Below, piece after piece: positions 13,828 through 23,318 of a stretch of 64,000 bases of DNA. The stretch lies in contig JALHQH010000049.1 in assembly GCA_022842065.1 (NCBI GenBank), forward strand, positions 26,692 through 90,691, in the 5' to 3' direction. Positions within the stretch are counted from its first letter, which is position 1; the number at the start of each line of letters is the position of its first letter. This DNA comes from Caldilineaceae bacterium. Lineage in GTDB: Bacteria; Chloroflexota; Anaerolineae; Caldilineales; Caldilineaceae. A program made the translations under genes and the position numbers. The notes beneath the pieces were generated by a model. That model made no database searches. It was not told the origin of the DNA and worked only from the letters and a program-made list of their open reading frames with translations.

Positions 13828-14829
13828 TCATACCCATTCCCCCACCAGTTGCACCTCTTGCTCCAGCATAATGCCAAAGCGGGCGGCAACTGTGGTCTGA
13901 ATTTCGGCAATTAAACCCATCACATCAGCAGCGGTCGCGTGACCGACCCCGCCCTGGTTGACGATGAAGTTAGCATGCAGCTCACTTACCGTCGCCCCAC
14001 CGACTTGGCGACCTTTTAGGCCGGCAGCTTCGATCAGCCGGCCGGCATGATTACCAGGCGGGTTGACGAAAGTGCTACCCAGGCTTGGCTCGACTGGTTG
14101 CGTCCGCCGCCGATGTTGTAAAAATTGCTCGGCGCGGGCACGCACGGTAGCGGCATCGGCAGGTGTCAGCCGGAAATCGGCATTGAGAACCACCGGCTTG
14201 AAGTCGGCCACCAATGGCAGTAACCGCTTCAGTGCACTATCACGATAAGCATAGGCAAAGTCAGCAACCTGATACTCCTGTACATCGCCATTGCCATCGA
14301 TCAATAACACAGAATCAAGGTTATCCTTCACCTCGCCGCCATGGGCGCCAGCATTACCAACCACGGCACCACCAACGGTGCCGGGCACACTCACCGCCCA
14401 TTCCAGCCCCGTCAACCCAGCCCGCACACTGGTGCGGGCGGCCCCGGCCATGGCGGCCCCGCTCTCCGCCATCAAGTAGGGACGGTCATCGCGGGGCACC
14501 TGGCAACAGGGAGCAGCGTCGATCCGGACCTGGCGACACCGATTCTCAATGACCAACCCCCGAATGCCACGGTCGCTGATCAAAATGTTGCTGCCCCCCC
14601 CCAATAGAAAGTAGGGCAGAGAGAGCGCACGGGCCCAACGCACCAACTTGAGCAACTGGTCGGTGGTAGTGACCGTGGCAAAATAATCCGCCGTGCCCCC
14701 GACCTTCATCGTGGTCAACGGGGCCAACAGCACATCACGCCGGATCTGTATCCCCAGGTTGGTTGGTGTCGTCGTATCGAGTGCGGCAGACGACAGCAGT
14801 TGGTCATGCGTGCGCGATGGGCTTGTCAT
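13828..14829 (-). CDS. murB: UDP-N-acetylenolpyruvoylglucosamine reductase
   Basis: FAD/NADPH enzyme that makes UDP-MurNAc. [10 protein letters not shown], the FAD-binding [26 protein letters not shown] and the catalytic-serine segment [11 protein letters not shown] are present, with [11 protein letters not shown] near the end. The compact ~333-aa form fits the type II MurB. It starts 3 bp after the murC stop, so the two are very likely co-transcribed and translationally coupled. Confidence 0.97.
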   Translation of the reverse strand: MTSPSRTHDQLLSSAALDTTTPTNLGIQIRRDVLLAPLTTMKVGGTADYFATVTTTDQLLKLVRWARALSLPYFLLGGGSNILISDRGIRGLVIENRCRQVRIDAAPCCQVPRDDRPYLMAESGAAMAGAARTSVRAGLTGLEWAVSVPGTVGGAVVGNAGAHGGEVKDNLDSVLLIDGNGDVQEYQVADFAYAYRDSALKRLLPLVADFKPVVLNADFRLTPADAATVRARAEQFLQHRRRTQPVEPSLGSTFVNPPGNHAGRLIEAAGLKGRQVGGATVSELHANFIVNQGGVGHATAADVMGLIAEIQTTVAARFGIMLEQEVQLVGEWV

Positions 14830-14832
14830 GGG

Positions 14833-16299
14833 CTATGCGCCCCGCAACTGTTGCAATAGTTCACGCCCGACGCGATTACTATCACCAGCGCCCATGGTCA
14901 CCACCAGATCACCAGGTGCCACTTGGGTAGCCAAATAGTCAATCACCGCATCCAGGGTCCCAATATGCTGGATCTGTTGGTGTGGACTGGCAGCCACCAC
15001 GTGGCCGGCATTGATCGAACCATCATCAGCTTCGCGAGCCGCATAAATATCAGTGATAATCACCTGATCGGCGTCGCCAAAACTGTCGGCCAGCCCTTGC
15101 AGCAGGCTACGCGTCCGGCTATAAGTATGCGGTTGGACGACAGCCCAGATCCGGTGGCCGGGATAGCGGCTACGCGCCGCCGCTAAGGTGGCACGCACCT
15201 TGGTCGGGTTATGAGCGTAATCATCAATGACAAGCACGCCTTGCGCTTCGCCCAGGATTTCAAAACGACGTTGCGCCCCGGTAAAGCTGCCCAAACTGGC
15301 GACGGCACCGTCCAAGGGGGCGTCACACCAGCAGGCAATGGCCAACGCCGCCAGAGCATTACGCAAGTTATGTAGCCCCGGCACCTGTAAACAGAGTTGC
15401 CCTTTGGGGGCAACCCACCAATGCAGGTCGGCACAGAGTCCCCCGGCGGCAGTCACCGCGGGATTGAGCGCCGTAATATCAGCCGCTGGGGTCAGGCCAT
15501 AGGTGATCCAGCGCCGATCCGCCAGGGGGCGCTCCAGCCGCAATTGCTCGGCCCCCGCATCATCCGCACACGAAACAATGAGACCGGTGGCGTCAACCTT
15601 TTCGACAAAGTCGGCAAAGGCTTGTTGAAAACTCGCTGGCGTCGGGTAACAATCGGGATGGTCCCACTCGACATTGGTAATGATCGCGGCCGTGGGGTTC
15701 AGCCCCAGGAACATGTGATCATATTCATCGGCTTCCAACACAAAATAGGGCGAACTACCCGCCGCCGCATTACCATAACCGGATAATTCTGCACCGATAA
15801 TATAGCCGGTGTCAATCCCAGCATCCTTTAATACCCGAACAACCATCGACGTGGTCGTGCTCTTGCCATGGGAGCCGGCGACGGCAATCAATTTACGGTT
15901 GGCCAACAGGGCGGGCAGAAAGTCGCCCCGTTTCACAATGGGAATGCCGGCGGCTTGATAGGCCTGCAACTCAGGGTTGCCCTCGTTCACAGCGCTGCTG
16001 ATCAAAACAAGATCAGGCCGGGTCGCGGCGAGCAGCGTCAGATTTTCACTATCTTGCTGCCCTAGTATCGTGGCCCCGCGCTCGGCTAAACGATTTGTCT
16101 GGGCATTTAGTTGGCGATCGCTGCCACTCACGCGGAAGCCCATCTCCAGCAACACATTGGCAATGGCACTTAGGCCGGCACCACCAATCCCCATCAAGTG
16201 CAGACATAAGGTGGGATCTTTGGCTGCCAGGCGGCTTTGCCAACTTGGCAGCGCTTGCGATGTACTCAGTTCTGCATTTGCCATAACACGTTTATCCAC
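14833..16299 (-). CDS. murC: UDP-N-acetylmuramate--L-alanine ligase
   Basis: Adds the first L-Ala to UDP-MurNAc. Rossmann-like M-G-I-G-G-A-G-L-S near residues 36-44, P-loop V-A-G-S-H-G-K-S-T-T-T, E-A-D-E-Y-D in the central domain, and C-terminal D-D-Y-A-H-N-P-T-K. At 488 aa it has the usual length. It is adjacent to murB; upstream lies a 70-bp palindrome and then the two CvpA-like genes, so murC-murB may form their own transcript. Confidence 0.97.
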   Translation of the reverse strand: MDKRVMANAELSTSQALPSWQSRLAAKDPTLCLHLMGIGGAGLSAIANVLLEMGFRVSGSDRQLNAQTNRLAERGATILGQQDSENLTLLAATRPDLVLISSAVNEGNPELQAYQAAGIPIVKRGDFLPALLANRKLIAVAGSHGKSTTTSMVVRVLKDAGIDTGYIIGAELSGYGNAAAGSSPYFVLEADEYDHMFLGLNPTAAIITNVEWDHPDCYPTPASFQQAFADFVEKVDATGLIVSCADDAGAEQLRLERPLADRRWITYGLTPAADITALNPAVTAAGGLCADLHWWVAPKGQLCLQVPGLHNLRNALAALAIACWCDAPLDGAVASLGSFTGAQRRFEILGEAQGVLVIDDYAHNPTKVRATLAAARSRYPGHRIWAVVQPHTYSRTRSLLQGLADSFGDADQVIITDIYAAREADDGSINAGHVVAASPHQQIQHIGTLDAVIDYLATQVAPGDLVVTMGAGDSNRVGRELLQQLRGA

Positions 16300-16342
16300 A
16301 CCTTTTTATCGACACCTTATATATATAGGGGAATAGAATGAT

Positions 16343-16412
16343 TCAGGTGCGTCGCACTGTCCAGCGAAAACTGGATCGTACGCTTGTCGTTTGGACAGTG
16401 CGACGCACCTGA
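16343..16412. repeat. Long palindrome between murC and the CvpA-like gene
   Basis: Arms of 21 bp (TCAGGTGCGTCGCACTGTCCA) match perfectly across a 28-bp spacer. There is no T-run, so it is not a typical terminator. Confidence 0.75.
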
Positions 16413-16447
16413 GCACACTATCCCTGAAGCGTTACGGGGCATTTTGT

Positions 16448-16990
16448 TTAGCCACGCACACGCAGGATTAGCAAAACCGCAACCGGAATCATCCAATAGA
16501 CCGGCGATTCAAACAGATTCTGGGGCAGAAATTGTACAAGTGCCTGCCCCCGCGCCGTCAACGGCAACTGAATCAAGCCCAGCGCTTGCACTGGGTAGAG
16601 AAAACGATCCTGATAATACCAGAGCGTGCCAGCCACCAGATAGCCGTTGAGCAAACCCACCGCCACCGTCAACAAGGGGCCTTGGGGGGGCGGTGCCGGT
16701 CGCCCAGGAAATTCCAGCGTGATCCCCGCATAACCGGCAAAGACAGCGCTGATAAAGAGCACTTGAAAGAGCAGACTCAGCGCCAGATTGGTCGCCTGCA
16801 CATCGCCGCCAAACAAATTGGCACCGACCCCATTAAAAAGGCTAATGACACGCCCTTCTAGAAAACTCAAAACAAAGATAGTTGCCAGGATAATCATCGT
16901 GCTGCCCAGCTCTTTCGAGTAGCCGCGGGCAAAGGCGATGATGGCAATAAAGACGGCAACAATCCCATAGATGACTTCAACCGGTCCCAT
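16448..16990 (-). CDS. CvpA-like membrane protein 2 in the dcw cluster
   Basis: 180 residues with about four hydrophobic segments: V-I-Y-G-I-V-A-V-F-I-A-I-I near the start, then A-T-I-F-V-L-S-F-L, L-A-L-S-L-L-F-Q-V-L-F-I, and a C-terminal W-M-I-P-V-A-V-L-L-I-L. The N-terminal R-G-Y-S-K-E-L after helix 1 fits the CvpA pattern (G-x-x-R/K-E-L). CvpA-family proteins are inner-membrane proteins tied to envelope stress and division-related phenotypes; the role here is unknown. It starts 24 bp after the stop of a second protein of the same kind, and both lie between murG and murC. Confidence 0.65.
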   Translation of the reverse strand: MGPVEVIYGIVAVFIAIIAFARGYSKELGSTMIILATIFVLSFLEGRVISLFNGVGANLFGGDVQATNLALSLLFQVLFISAVFAGYAGITLEFPGRPAPPPQGPLLTVAVGLLNGYLVAGTLWYYQDRFLYPVQALGLIQLPLTARGQALVQFLPQNLFESPVYWMIPVAVLLILRVRG

Positions 16991-17014
16991 ATGTGTACGC
17001 CCACAAGTGTATGT

Positions 17015-17689
17015 CTATGTCGTCCGCTTGGGTTTGCTGCTGCGCAACGAAAGGGCAGCCAGTAATAAAAAGAGTGTCAACAGAATCAACAGGACAAACG
17101 AGCGTTGCGACGGGTCGATCAAATTCCACAGGCCAGTAAAACTATCACCCAGCAGGTTAAAGCCGCCACCCAAAACGCTAAAGAGATCAGTGACATTGGC
17201 TGGTTCCACGGCCCCGGTCACTTCATTGACGGTTGGCCGAATCAAGCCAACCAGCCGGGGCAACAGCACGGCGGCAAAGAGCAGGCCATTCAGCAACCCA
17301 AAGAGCAAGGCCCAGCCATCGGCTTTACTCTTTTTGCCCAAGGCCTTTGGGCTGCTAATCACATAGGCTAGAAAGAGCAAGGCCGCCCAGACCAGGAAGA
17401 GAAAGGTTTGGCGATTGGCCGCCGTCACCCACGGCGGGGCGTCCCCCAAGGCCCCAAAGGCGGCATCTGGATTAGCCCCCAGCCCGCCCGCCTGTACAAA
17501 GGCGAGAAACTTGCTGCCTAGGTTGACAATACGCACCAGAATATCGCCCGCTTCTTGCAGCAAAAACCAGCTACCCAACGCAATGGCAAAGACAATCCCT
17601 TCACTCTGACTACCCCGGCGGTAGCCGATCCAAGCAAAGAAGGCGAGATATAAAATAAAGGCAATAAGTACTTCAAGCTGACCGGTCAT
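17015..17689 (-). CDS. CvpA-like membrane protein 1 in the dcw cluster
   Basis: 224 residues and about four or five hydrophobic segments: L-I-A-F-I-L-Y-L-A-F-F-A-W-I near the start, then Y-R-R-G-S-Q-S-E, a central F-L-V-W-A-A-L-L-F-L-A-Y, W-A-L-L-F-G-L-L-N-G-L-L-F, and L-L-I-L-L-T-L-F-L-L-L near the C-terminus with a basic end. The overall plan resembles its downstream neighbour (helix, basic loop, helices, N-G-L/Y after the third helix), suggesting an old duplication or heteromeric pair. It starts about 18 bp after murG. No catalytic residues were recognised. Confidence 0.65.
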   Translation of the reverse strand: MTGQLEVLIAFILYLAFFAWIGYRRGSQSEGIVFAIALGSWFLLQEAGDILVRIVNLGSKFLAFVQAGGLGANPDAAFGALGDAPPWVTAANRQTFLFLVWAALLFLAYVISSPKALGKKSKADGWALLFGLLNGLLFAAVLLPRLVGLIRPTVNEVTGAVEPANVTDLFSVLGGGFNLLGDSFTGLWNLIDPSQRSFVLLILLTLFLLLAALSLRSSKPKRTT

Positions 17690-17707
17690 AGGCCCTGTCC
17701 GGCTACC

Positions 17708-19012
17708 TTACACACTTGCGCGGCTGAGTTCATATAGGGTGGTGGCAATTTGGGCCGCAGCCTCGGGTTGGGCCAATTGCGCAAGGCGTGCTTCCATCTG
17801 TTGCCGCTGCGCCCCATCCTGTAACAGTTCGAGTAAAAGACTTTTCAACTCCTGGCGCAACAGTTGATCCATCACCAACAGGGCACCACCATGCGCCACC
17901 AGATATTCGGCATTTTGCAGTTGATTGACCCCTGGATGGGGGACCAGTAACGCCGGCAGCCGGGCAACGGGAAATTCCCCAAGTGTGCTGGCCCCCGCCC
18001 GAGCAAGTGTGACATCCGCAGCGGCCAACGCCAGGGCCATCTCTTCATGCAAATAGGCGACGGGGTGATAGCGTTGCCATAAGTCTTGGTCGATCGCGGC
18101 GTCCTGCAACTGCGCGGCCACCTGGGCTTGCCACATCGGCCAATCGCGGTTGCCGACCACATGTAAAATGTGCGCATGTGGCAACAGATCCGCCAGGATC
18201 GCCCACAATGCTTCGTTAATATTACGTGACCCCTGACTGCCCCCCCAGACCAATAACAAGGGCAGTTGCGCCGGCACCCCCAGCGGCAAGTGTAAGGCCT
18301 GCGCCAGCCGGCAGCGATTGGCGGCCCGATGGGCAGCATGATCCGCAGCAGCTAACCGGCCACCACCGACCGCAGCGACCAACTCAGCACGGACGGGGTA
18401 GCCGGTCACCACCCCTTTGCCCGCCGGATAAGTGCCGCCAAAATAGGCTGTTACCTCAGGGTAGCTCACCGCCACCCGTTGGGCTAACCGACTGAGCAGA
18501 CGAATCGCCCAGCCAGGTACCATATCGGGCAAGTAGATCAACACCGGCACCCCACGCAGGCGACAGGCGGCAACAACGGGGGCACAGACATAACCACCAG
18601 TCGCCAAACAAACATCAGGCTGAAAGTCACGCACGACCGCCAGGCTTTCTCGAAAACCGCTGAGCATTTTGCCGGCATTGCGCAGCAGCGTCAAAGGATC
18701 TTTACCCCGCAATTGGCCGGTCGGAATCCCCTGGTAGGCAATCCCGGCCCGTTCGACCAGCCCTTGTTCCATGCCGTTAATGGCACCTACCCAGAGCAAG
18801 CTAGTTGCGGATGCGCCGCCGGGTTGTGCGCTGGTTGCTGCTTGCGCTGCTACTCGCGGCACTGCTACTGCGGTTGGCCCGTTGACCGCTGCTGGTTCGG
18901 GCACTGCTACCGGCTGCGGTACTGCGGTTGTTTCGGTCGGCAACTGGTCGAGCACGGCGAGTGCCGGGTAGACGTGCCCCCCGGTCCCGCCACCCGAGAT
19001 CAAGACGCGCAT
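17708..19012 (-). CDS. murG: MurG, lipid II-forming GlcNAc transferase, with an Ala/Val/Pro-rich insert
   Basis: Transfers GlcNAc to lipid I at the inner membrane face. ATG 19012 is chosen because M-R-V-L-I-S-G-G-G-T-G-G-H is the canonical MurG N-terminus and GGAG precedes it; the frame opens further to 19057. After Y-P-A-L-A-V-L an insert of ~45 residues rich in Ala, Val, Pro and Thr separates helix 1 from the next strand (L-L-W-V-G). The UDP-GlcNAc site W-G-G-S-Q-G-S-R-N-I-N and H-P-G-V-N-Q-L-Q-N-A are present. The first 212 bp lie inside ftsW in another frame, and the insert maps to that overlap. Confidence 0.95.
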   Translation of the reverse strand: MRVLISGGGTGGHVYPALAVLDQLPTETTAVPQPVAVPEPAAVNGPTAVAVPRVAAQAATSAQPGGASATSLLWVGAINGMEQGLVERAGIAYQGIPTGQLRGKDPLTLLRNAGKMLSGFRESLAVVRDFQPDVCLATGGYVCAPVVAACRLRGVPVLIYLPDMVPGWAIRLLSRLAQRVAVSYPEVTAYFGGTYPAGKGVVTGYPVRAELVAAVGGGRLAAADHAAHRAANRCRLAQALHLPLGVPAQLPLLLVWGGSQGSRNINEALWAILADLLPHAHILHVVGNRDWPMWQAQVAAQLQDAAIDQDLWQRYHPVAYLHEEMALALAAADVTLARAGASTLGEFPVARLPALLVPHPGVNQLQNAEYLVAHGGALLVMDQLLRQELKSLLLELLQDGAQRQQMEARLAQLAQPEAAAQIATTLYELSRASV

Positions 19013-20159
19013 AGGCTCCACTTCCCACTGCCGCCGGGGCGCTCGCGCTCCCGGCATAGCGGCTGATATTGAGTAAGATGCCGGTGGCAGCCAGCGCGGT
19101 TACCAGCGAACTGCCACCATAACTGATAAAAGGCAGGGTCACCCCGGTTGGGGGTGCCGCAGCGACAATGACGGCCATATTGAGCAAGGCCTGGAGGGTC
19201 AGCGACGCCGTAATGCCGGTGGCGAGTAACATGCCAAAGGTATCCGGCGCCCGCAGCGCAGTTCGCAGCCCATAATAGGCCAACAGGGCAAAGAGCAAAA
19301 CCACCACCAGGGCTCCCAGAATCCCTAACTCTTCGCCAATCACAGCAAAGATATTATCACTCCAACTGAGCGGCAAGTAACCAGGTAACTTGGATTGACC
19401 ATTGCCCAGCCCTTTGCCGAGAATGCCCCCATCGACCAGCGCTGTAATCGCCCGTTGCACCTGATATTCATTGCTCTGCATAGGATCCCAGAGTGACGCC
19501 AGGTAATTTTCGACCCGGTTATGGGCATAAGAGCTGTAGCGGATCACTAACCAAAAGGTGGCCGCAGCGCCGGCAGCCACCACCAGCAACTGTTTCATTT
19601 CTGCCCCGGCAATAAAGAACATGATCGAAGCCGTCGCCACAATCAAAATCGCCGTACTGATATTCGGTTGTGCCACAATCAAAACCGCAATCGCGCCCAT
19701 CAGCACACTAAAAGGCAGCAGCCCCACGCGTACGTCACGGATACGCTCGCCTTTACTAGCCAGCCAGGCACTTACATACATCACAATCACAATCTTAGCC
19801 GGCTCGCTGGGCTGCACACTGCCGCCAAAAAAGGTACGCATGGCCCCCCAGTTTTCACTACCCAAAACGACCACCAACATCAGGGCGAAGAGGGCCAGCG
19901 CCATCAACACAATGCTCCAACGTTCCCAGGTCTTATAGGGAATACGCGCGGCGGTCACCATCACCACCAGGCCCAGCACCCCCCAGACCACCTGGCGCAA
20001 GATAAAGTAGAAGGGGTCGGCATAGCCGTCAAGCCCTTGTGGGTAGCTAGCACTAAAGATCATCACCATGCCAAAACCAAAGAGCACCATGATGACCGAG
20101 AGTAGTCCCCAATCATACGATCTTGCTGTGGTGGATGGTTCGCTTGAGATCACACTCAT
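18801..20159 (-). CDS. ftsW: FtsW/SEDS peptidoglycan glycosyltransferase with a long low-complexity tail
   Basis: A multi-pass SEDS protein of 452 aa that polymerises glycan with FtsI at the septum. Its motifs include F-S-A-S-Y near helix 1, P-S-E-P-A-K, A-Q-P-N-I-S-T-A, G-L-G-N-G-Q-S-K and the C-terminal P-F-I-S-Y-G-G-S-S-L. Conserved sequence ends near residue 365; about 85 further residues are rich in Ser, Arg, Ala and Thr and end R-T-T-R-R-R-I-R-N. Most of this tail is encoded by the stretch that also encodes the MurG N-terminus. Position next to murG and murD supports FtsW rather than RodA. Confidence 0.95.
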   Translation of the reverse strand: MSVISSEPSTTARSYDWGLLSVIMVLFGFGMVMIFSASYPQGLDGYADPFYFILRQVVWGVLGLVVMVTAARIPYKTWERWSIVLMALALFALMLVVVLGSENWGAMRTFFGGSVQPSEPAKIVIVMYVSAWLASKGERIRDVRVGLLPFSVLMGAIAVLIVAQPNISTAILIVATASIMFFIAGAEMKQLLVVAAGAAATFWLVIRYSSYAHNRVENYLASLWDPMQSNEYQVQRAITALVDGGILGKGLGNGQSKLPGYLPLSWSDNIFAVIGEELGILGALVVVLLFALLAYYGLRTALRAPDTFGMLLATGITASLTLQALLNMAVIVAAAPPTGVTLPFISYGGSSLVTALAATGILLNISRYAGSASAPAAVGSGAYARLDLGWRDRGARLPGTRRARPVADRNNRSTAAGSSARTSSGQRANRSSSAASSSASSNQRTTRRRIRN

Positions 20160-20346
20160 AAGGCTCTGATTAGCGTCCTAAATTTCACAAATTTCGCATT
20201 GATTGCCGCTGGATTTAGCCTACCACGAGCAGCAAGATAAACTGTAAGATTGCAGGTATCTCTAGTGAATCAGCAAATAACAAGCTAGAGACCAAGCCGG
20301 TTACAGCGGTAATTTAGCCAAATAAATGACCTGATTCCACGCCAAT

Positions 20347-21966
20347 TTAGCGACCAGGCAGCGCCGCATGAGCTGGTGTGGTCCAACGGGCCACCAATGT
20401 ACGGAAATGTTCACCGCGAGCCTCGAAGTCCCGATAGGCATCGTAGCTCGTGCCGCCGGGCGAGAGTAACACCACGCCGGGCAAGGCGGTCGGTTGGCCA
20501 GCAGTGTCTGAAACCCGTGCTGCCAGGGCGACCGCTTCATCCAGCCGTTGCACCACGGCACAATTGGGTGCTTTACTCTTATTATAATGGGCGCGTTCCT
20601 GAACCTTCTCCACAATCATGGCGCCGGCATGACCAAAACCAATCAGATAGTTAACTCTGGCGATTACTTCATCGGCAAAGTGTTCCCAGGGCAGATTTTT
20701 GTCCTTGCCACCGGCCACCAGAATGAGCGTCTGTTGCTCTGGCGCAAAACAGCGCAGGGCCGCCACAGCCCGCTCGGGTGAGGTCGCAATGCTATCATTA
20801 ATCCAGGTGACACCGCCCTGGACCAGCACCGTCTCCAAACGGTGTGGCACGCCTTGAAAGCGCCGCGCCACCTCGCCCATCCCCGCAATGGTCGCCCCAA
20901 CCGCGCCACTGATGGCGGCGGCCGCCAGCAAGTTGCTGACATTGTGCTCGCCACGCAGTTGTAACTCTGCACGGCGGCAGATCGGTTGGCCCGCATAAAT
21001 TAACAGATCTTCGGCCACCCAAGCACCACTGCCCAACAGTTGCTGCCGACTAAATGGGACAAGTTGCACGCCCTTGGCGGTCAGCGCGGTCTTAACATTG
21101 GCCAGTAATGGCTCTAGCCGCCAGTCGCTTGGCAAAGGGATTGAGTGTGGTTGCCCTTCATCACTGGCCAGCCGTTGCGTGACACTATCATCAAGGCTCA
21201 GCACCACCTGCCCAGGCATCGCCCGCGTGCCAGTGCCTACCGACTGCAACAGATTAAACTTCGCCGCCGCGTAGGCCGCCATATGGGGATGGCGGTCCAG
21301 ATGGTTAGGCGTCACATTCAGAATGGCCGCCACATCCGGCCCAATCCCTTCCAGGGTGCCGCTGGTGAGCAACGGATCAAAGAGCTCTAACTGAAAGCTA
21401 CTGAGCTCTAACACAATCACATCGCCGGGGACAATTTGATCAAGGCGGTCAATCAAAGGGGTACCGATGTTGCCACCAACATGCACCGTTTTACCACTGG
21501 CCGCCAACATTTGTCCCACCAAGGTGGTGGTCGTGGTTTTGCCACTGCTCCCGGTAATGGCAACCACCGGCCCCAAACCGCACGCCGCGGCCAGTTGCAT
21601 CGTCAACAGACTATCGTTGCTCAGCCCAATCCCACGCGCAATTGCCGCCTGCACAATTTCCAGTTGCGGCGGAACACCACCACTCAGACAGAGCAGATCA
21701 CAGCCGTCTAACAGGGTGAGTGGATGGCCCCCCAGCACCAATTCAACGGGCAGATCACCCAATTGGGCCAACTCGGTGGCCAACTTTTCGGCATCGGCGG
21801 CGTCGCTGATGACCGTTTGCGCACCGGCACGGGCAAAAAAACGGGCAAGCGCCAACCCCTGGCGTGCTAGCCCTAAAATCACGATGCGCTTGTCGGCAAA
21901 ACGCTGCCGAGCAATGGTTTCTGCTGTGACGTCAACTGTGCTCGTCGCCATGGGGCGCCGTCTCAT
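20347..21966 (-). CDS. murD: UDP-N-acetylmuramoyl-L-alanine--D-glutamate ligase
   Basis: Adds D-Glu to the stem peptide. N-terminal [11 protein letters not shown]-loop [21 protein letters not shown], and C-terminal V-A-G-G-K-D-K-N-L and L-S-P-G-G-T-S-Y-D. The 539-aa length exceeds E. coli MurD (438) because of extended loops, for instance near residues 275-300. ATG 21966 or 21951 are both possible starts. It sits downstream of mraY. Confidence 0.95.
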   Translation of the reverse strand: MRRRPMATSTVDVTAETIARQRFADKRIVILGLARQGLALARFFARAGAQTVISDAADAEKLATELAQLGDLPVELVLGGHPLTLLDGCDLLCLSGGVPPQLEIVQAAIARGIGLSNDSLLTMQLAAACGLGPVVAITGSSGKTTTTTLVGQMLAASGKTVHVGGNIGTPLIDRLDQIVPGDVIVLELSSFQLELFDPLLTSGTLEGIGPDVAAILNVTPNHLDRHPHMAAYAAAKFNLLQSVGTGTRAMPGQVVLSLDDSVTQRLASDEGQPHSIPLPSDWRLEPLLANVKTALTAKGVQLVPFSRQQLLGSGAWVAEDLLIYAGQPICRRAELQLRGEHNVSNLLAAAAISGAVGATIAGMGEVARRFQGVPHRLETVLVQGGVTWINDSIATSPERAVAALRCFAPEQQTLILVAGGKDKNLPWEHFADEVIARVNYLIGFGHAGAMIVEKVQERAHYNKSKAPNCAVVQRLDEAVALAARVSDTAGQPTALPGVVLLSPGGTSYDAYRDFEARGEHFRTLVARWTTPAHAALPGR

Positions 21967-21986
21967 TTCTGTCTTATCGATGGATC

Positions 21987-22027
21987 CTCACCGTATGCTG
22001 CCCGTATGACGGGCAGCATACGGTGAG
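21987..22027. repeat. Perfect 41-bp palindrome between murD and mraY
   Basis: Nineteen-base arms (CTCACCGTATGCTGCCCGT) around ATG. No T-run follows, so its function is unclear. Confidence 0.8.
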
Positions 22028-22036
22028 GGTAAGTTT

Positions 22037-23215
22037 CTAGATCAAGGCCAAGGCTACACCCAACATCCCGCTGAGAACGCTAATCAGCCAGAAGCGTTCC
22101 TTTACTTGCATTTCACTCCACCCCAGCAATTCAAAGTGATAATGGAGCGGTGCCATCTTAAAGACCCGCTTACCTTCACCAGTGCGAATCCGCGTCCATT
22201 TGAAATAGTAGCGTTGGATGATGACACTGCCGGCTTCGGCCACAAAGATCGACCCAATCACCGGCAGCAACAACCACTGCCCGGTCATAATTCCCACCAG
22301 GCCGAGCGTAGCGCCTAGCGCCAGGCTACCCGTGTCGCCCATAAACATCTGCGCTGGGTGGGCGTTATACCAGAGAAAGGCCATTAACGCACCAACCATG
22401 GTAAAACAAAAGGCCATGAGATAGGTCTGATTTTGCAGATAGGCGATCACCCCATAGCTGGCAAAAGCGATGCTGCTAATGCTGCCGGCCAAGCTATCCA
22501 ACCCGTCAGTAAAATTTACTGCATTGCTGGCACCCACAATAATAAAGATGACAATCGGAATCATCACCGGGCCAATTCGATAGAAACCATTGTCTGGTCC
22601 CTGCAAACCAGGAATGCCGATATAATCCCAATGGGGCGGGCCGTAATAGAGGACCAGGGCAATAATGGTAGCGAACGCCACCTGAAAGGTACTCTTCATG
22701 CGCTCGCTCATGCCTTCCCCGCGGCCACGCATGCCCTTAATCCCCTGCCAATCATCAATCCCGCCTAGTAGGGCATGGGAGGCAACACAGAAGAAGAGAA
22801 TTAAGGTGCTCTGCCCAATCGCATTAAGACCAACCAGATTGGCGATATTGAGCACCCCGGTGATCAAGAGCACCGGCACGACAATTAAGATCCCCCCCAT
22901 TGTGGGGGTCCCTGTTTTCACCTGGCGGCTGCCTGGCTCCTCGACCCGGATCTGCTTGCCAATGCCCCAACGTTTGAGTAATGCAATCAAAGGCTTCCCC
23001 CAAAAGACGGCGATAAAGAAGCTGACTGTGCCCAAAGTTAGCGCATACGCCATGGATGACCCCATAAAATCTTCAAGCAGCTTGGATGAAACGAGACAAA
23101 CGATCAACAAGGCGAGCAGACGAATGGCATGGGGTAGAAAACGCTGGGGGGCATTTTGCCCATCGGTGGCATTCCGGCTGCGCCGGGCGGCCAGTGTCAG
23201 TAGGGGAAGTCTCAT
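22037..23215 (-). CDS. mraY: Phospho-N-acetylmuramoyl-pentapeptide transferase
   Basis: Makes lipid I from UDP-MurNAc-pentapeptide and undecaprenyl phosphate. About ten hydrophobic helices, with K-T-G-T-P-T-M-G-G, the catalytic D-D loop [17 protein letters not shown] and G-D-T-G-S-L-A-L-G. At 392 aa the N-terminus is longer than usual by about 30 residues that are polar and Arg-rich. Next upstream on the same strand is murF. Confidence 0.97.
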   Translation of the reverse strand: MRLPLLTLAARRSRNATDGQNAPQRFLPHAIRLLALLIVCLVSSKLLEDFMGSSMAYALTLGTVSFFIAVFWGKPLIALLKRWGIGKQIRVEEPGSRQVKTGTPTMGGILIVVPVLLITGVLNIANLVGLNAIGQSTLILFFCVASHALLGGIDDWQGIKGMRGRGEGMSERMKSTFQVAFATIIALVLYYGPPHWDYIGIPGLQGPDNGFYRIGPVMIPIVIFIIVGASNAVNFTDGLDSLAGSISSIAFASYGVIAYLQNQTYLMAFCFTMVGALMAFLWYNAHPAQMFMGDTGSLALGATLGLVGIMTGQWLLLPVIGSIFVAEAGSVIIQRYYFKWTRIRTGEGKRVFKMAPLHYHFELLGWSEMQVKERFWLISVLSGMLGVALALI

Positions 23216-23318
23216 GGTCTATGGCCTTTCTCTAGAAGTGCGAAGCTGGTATTGGGTAGACAAGTAAATCAGTAAATCGGTAAAGATGGGTAGTGGCCGG
23301 CATTACCGGCGTTAGGGC

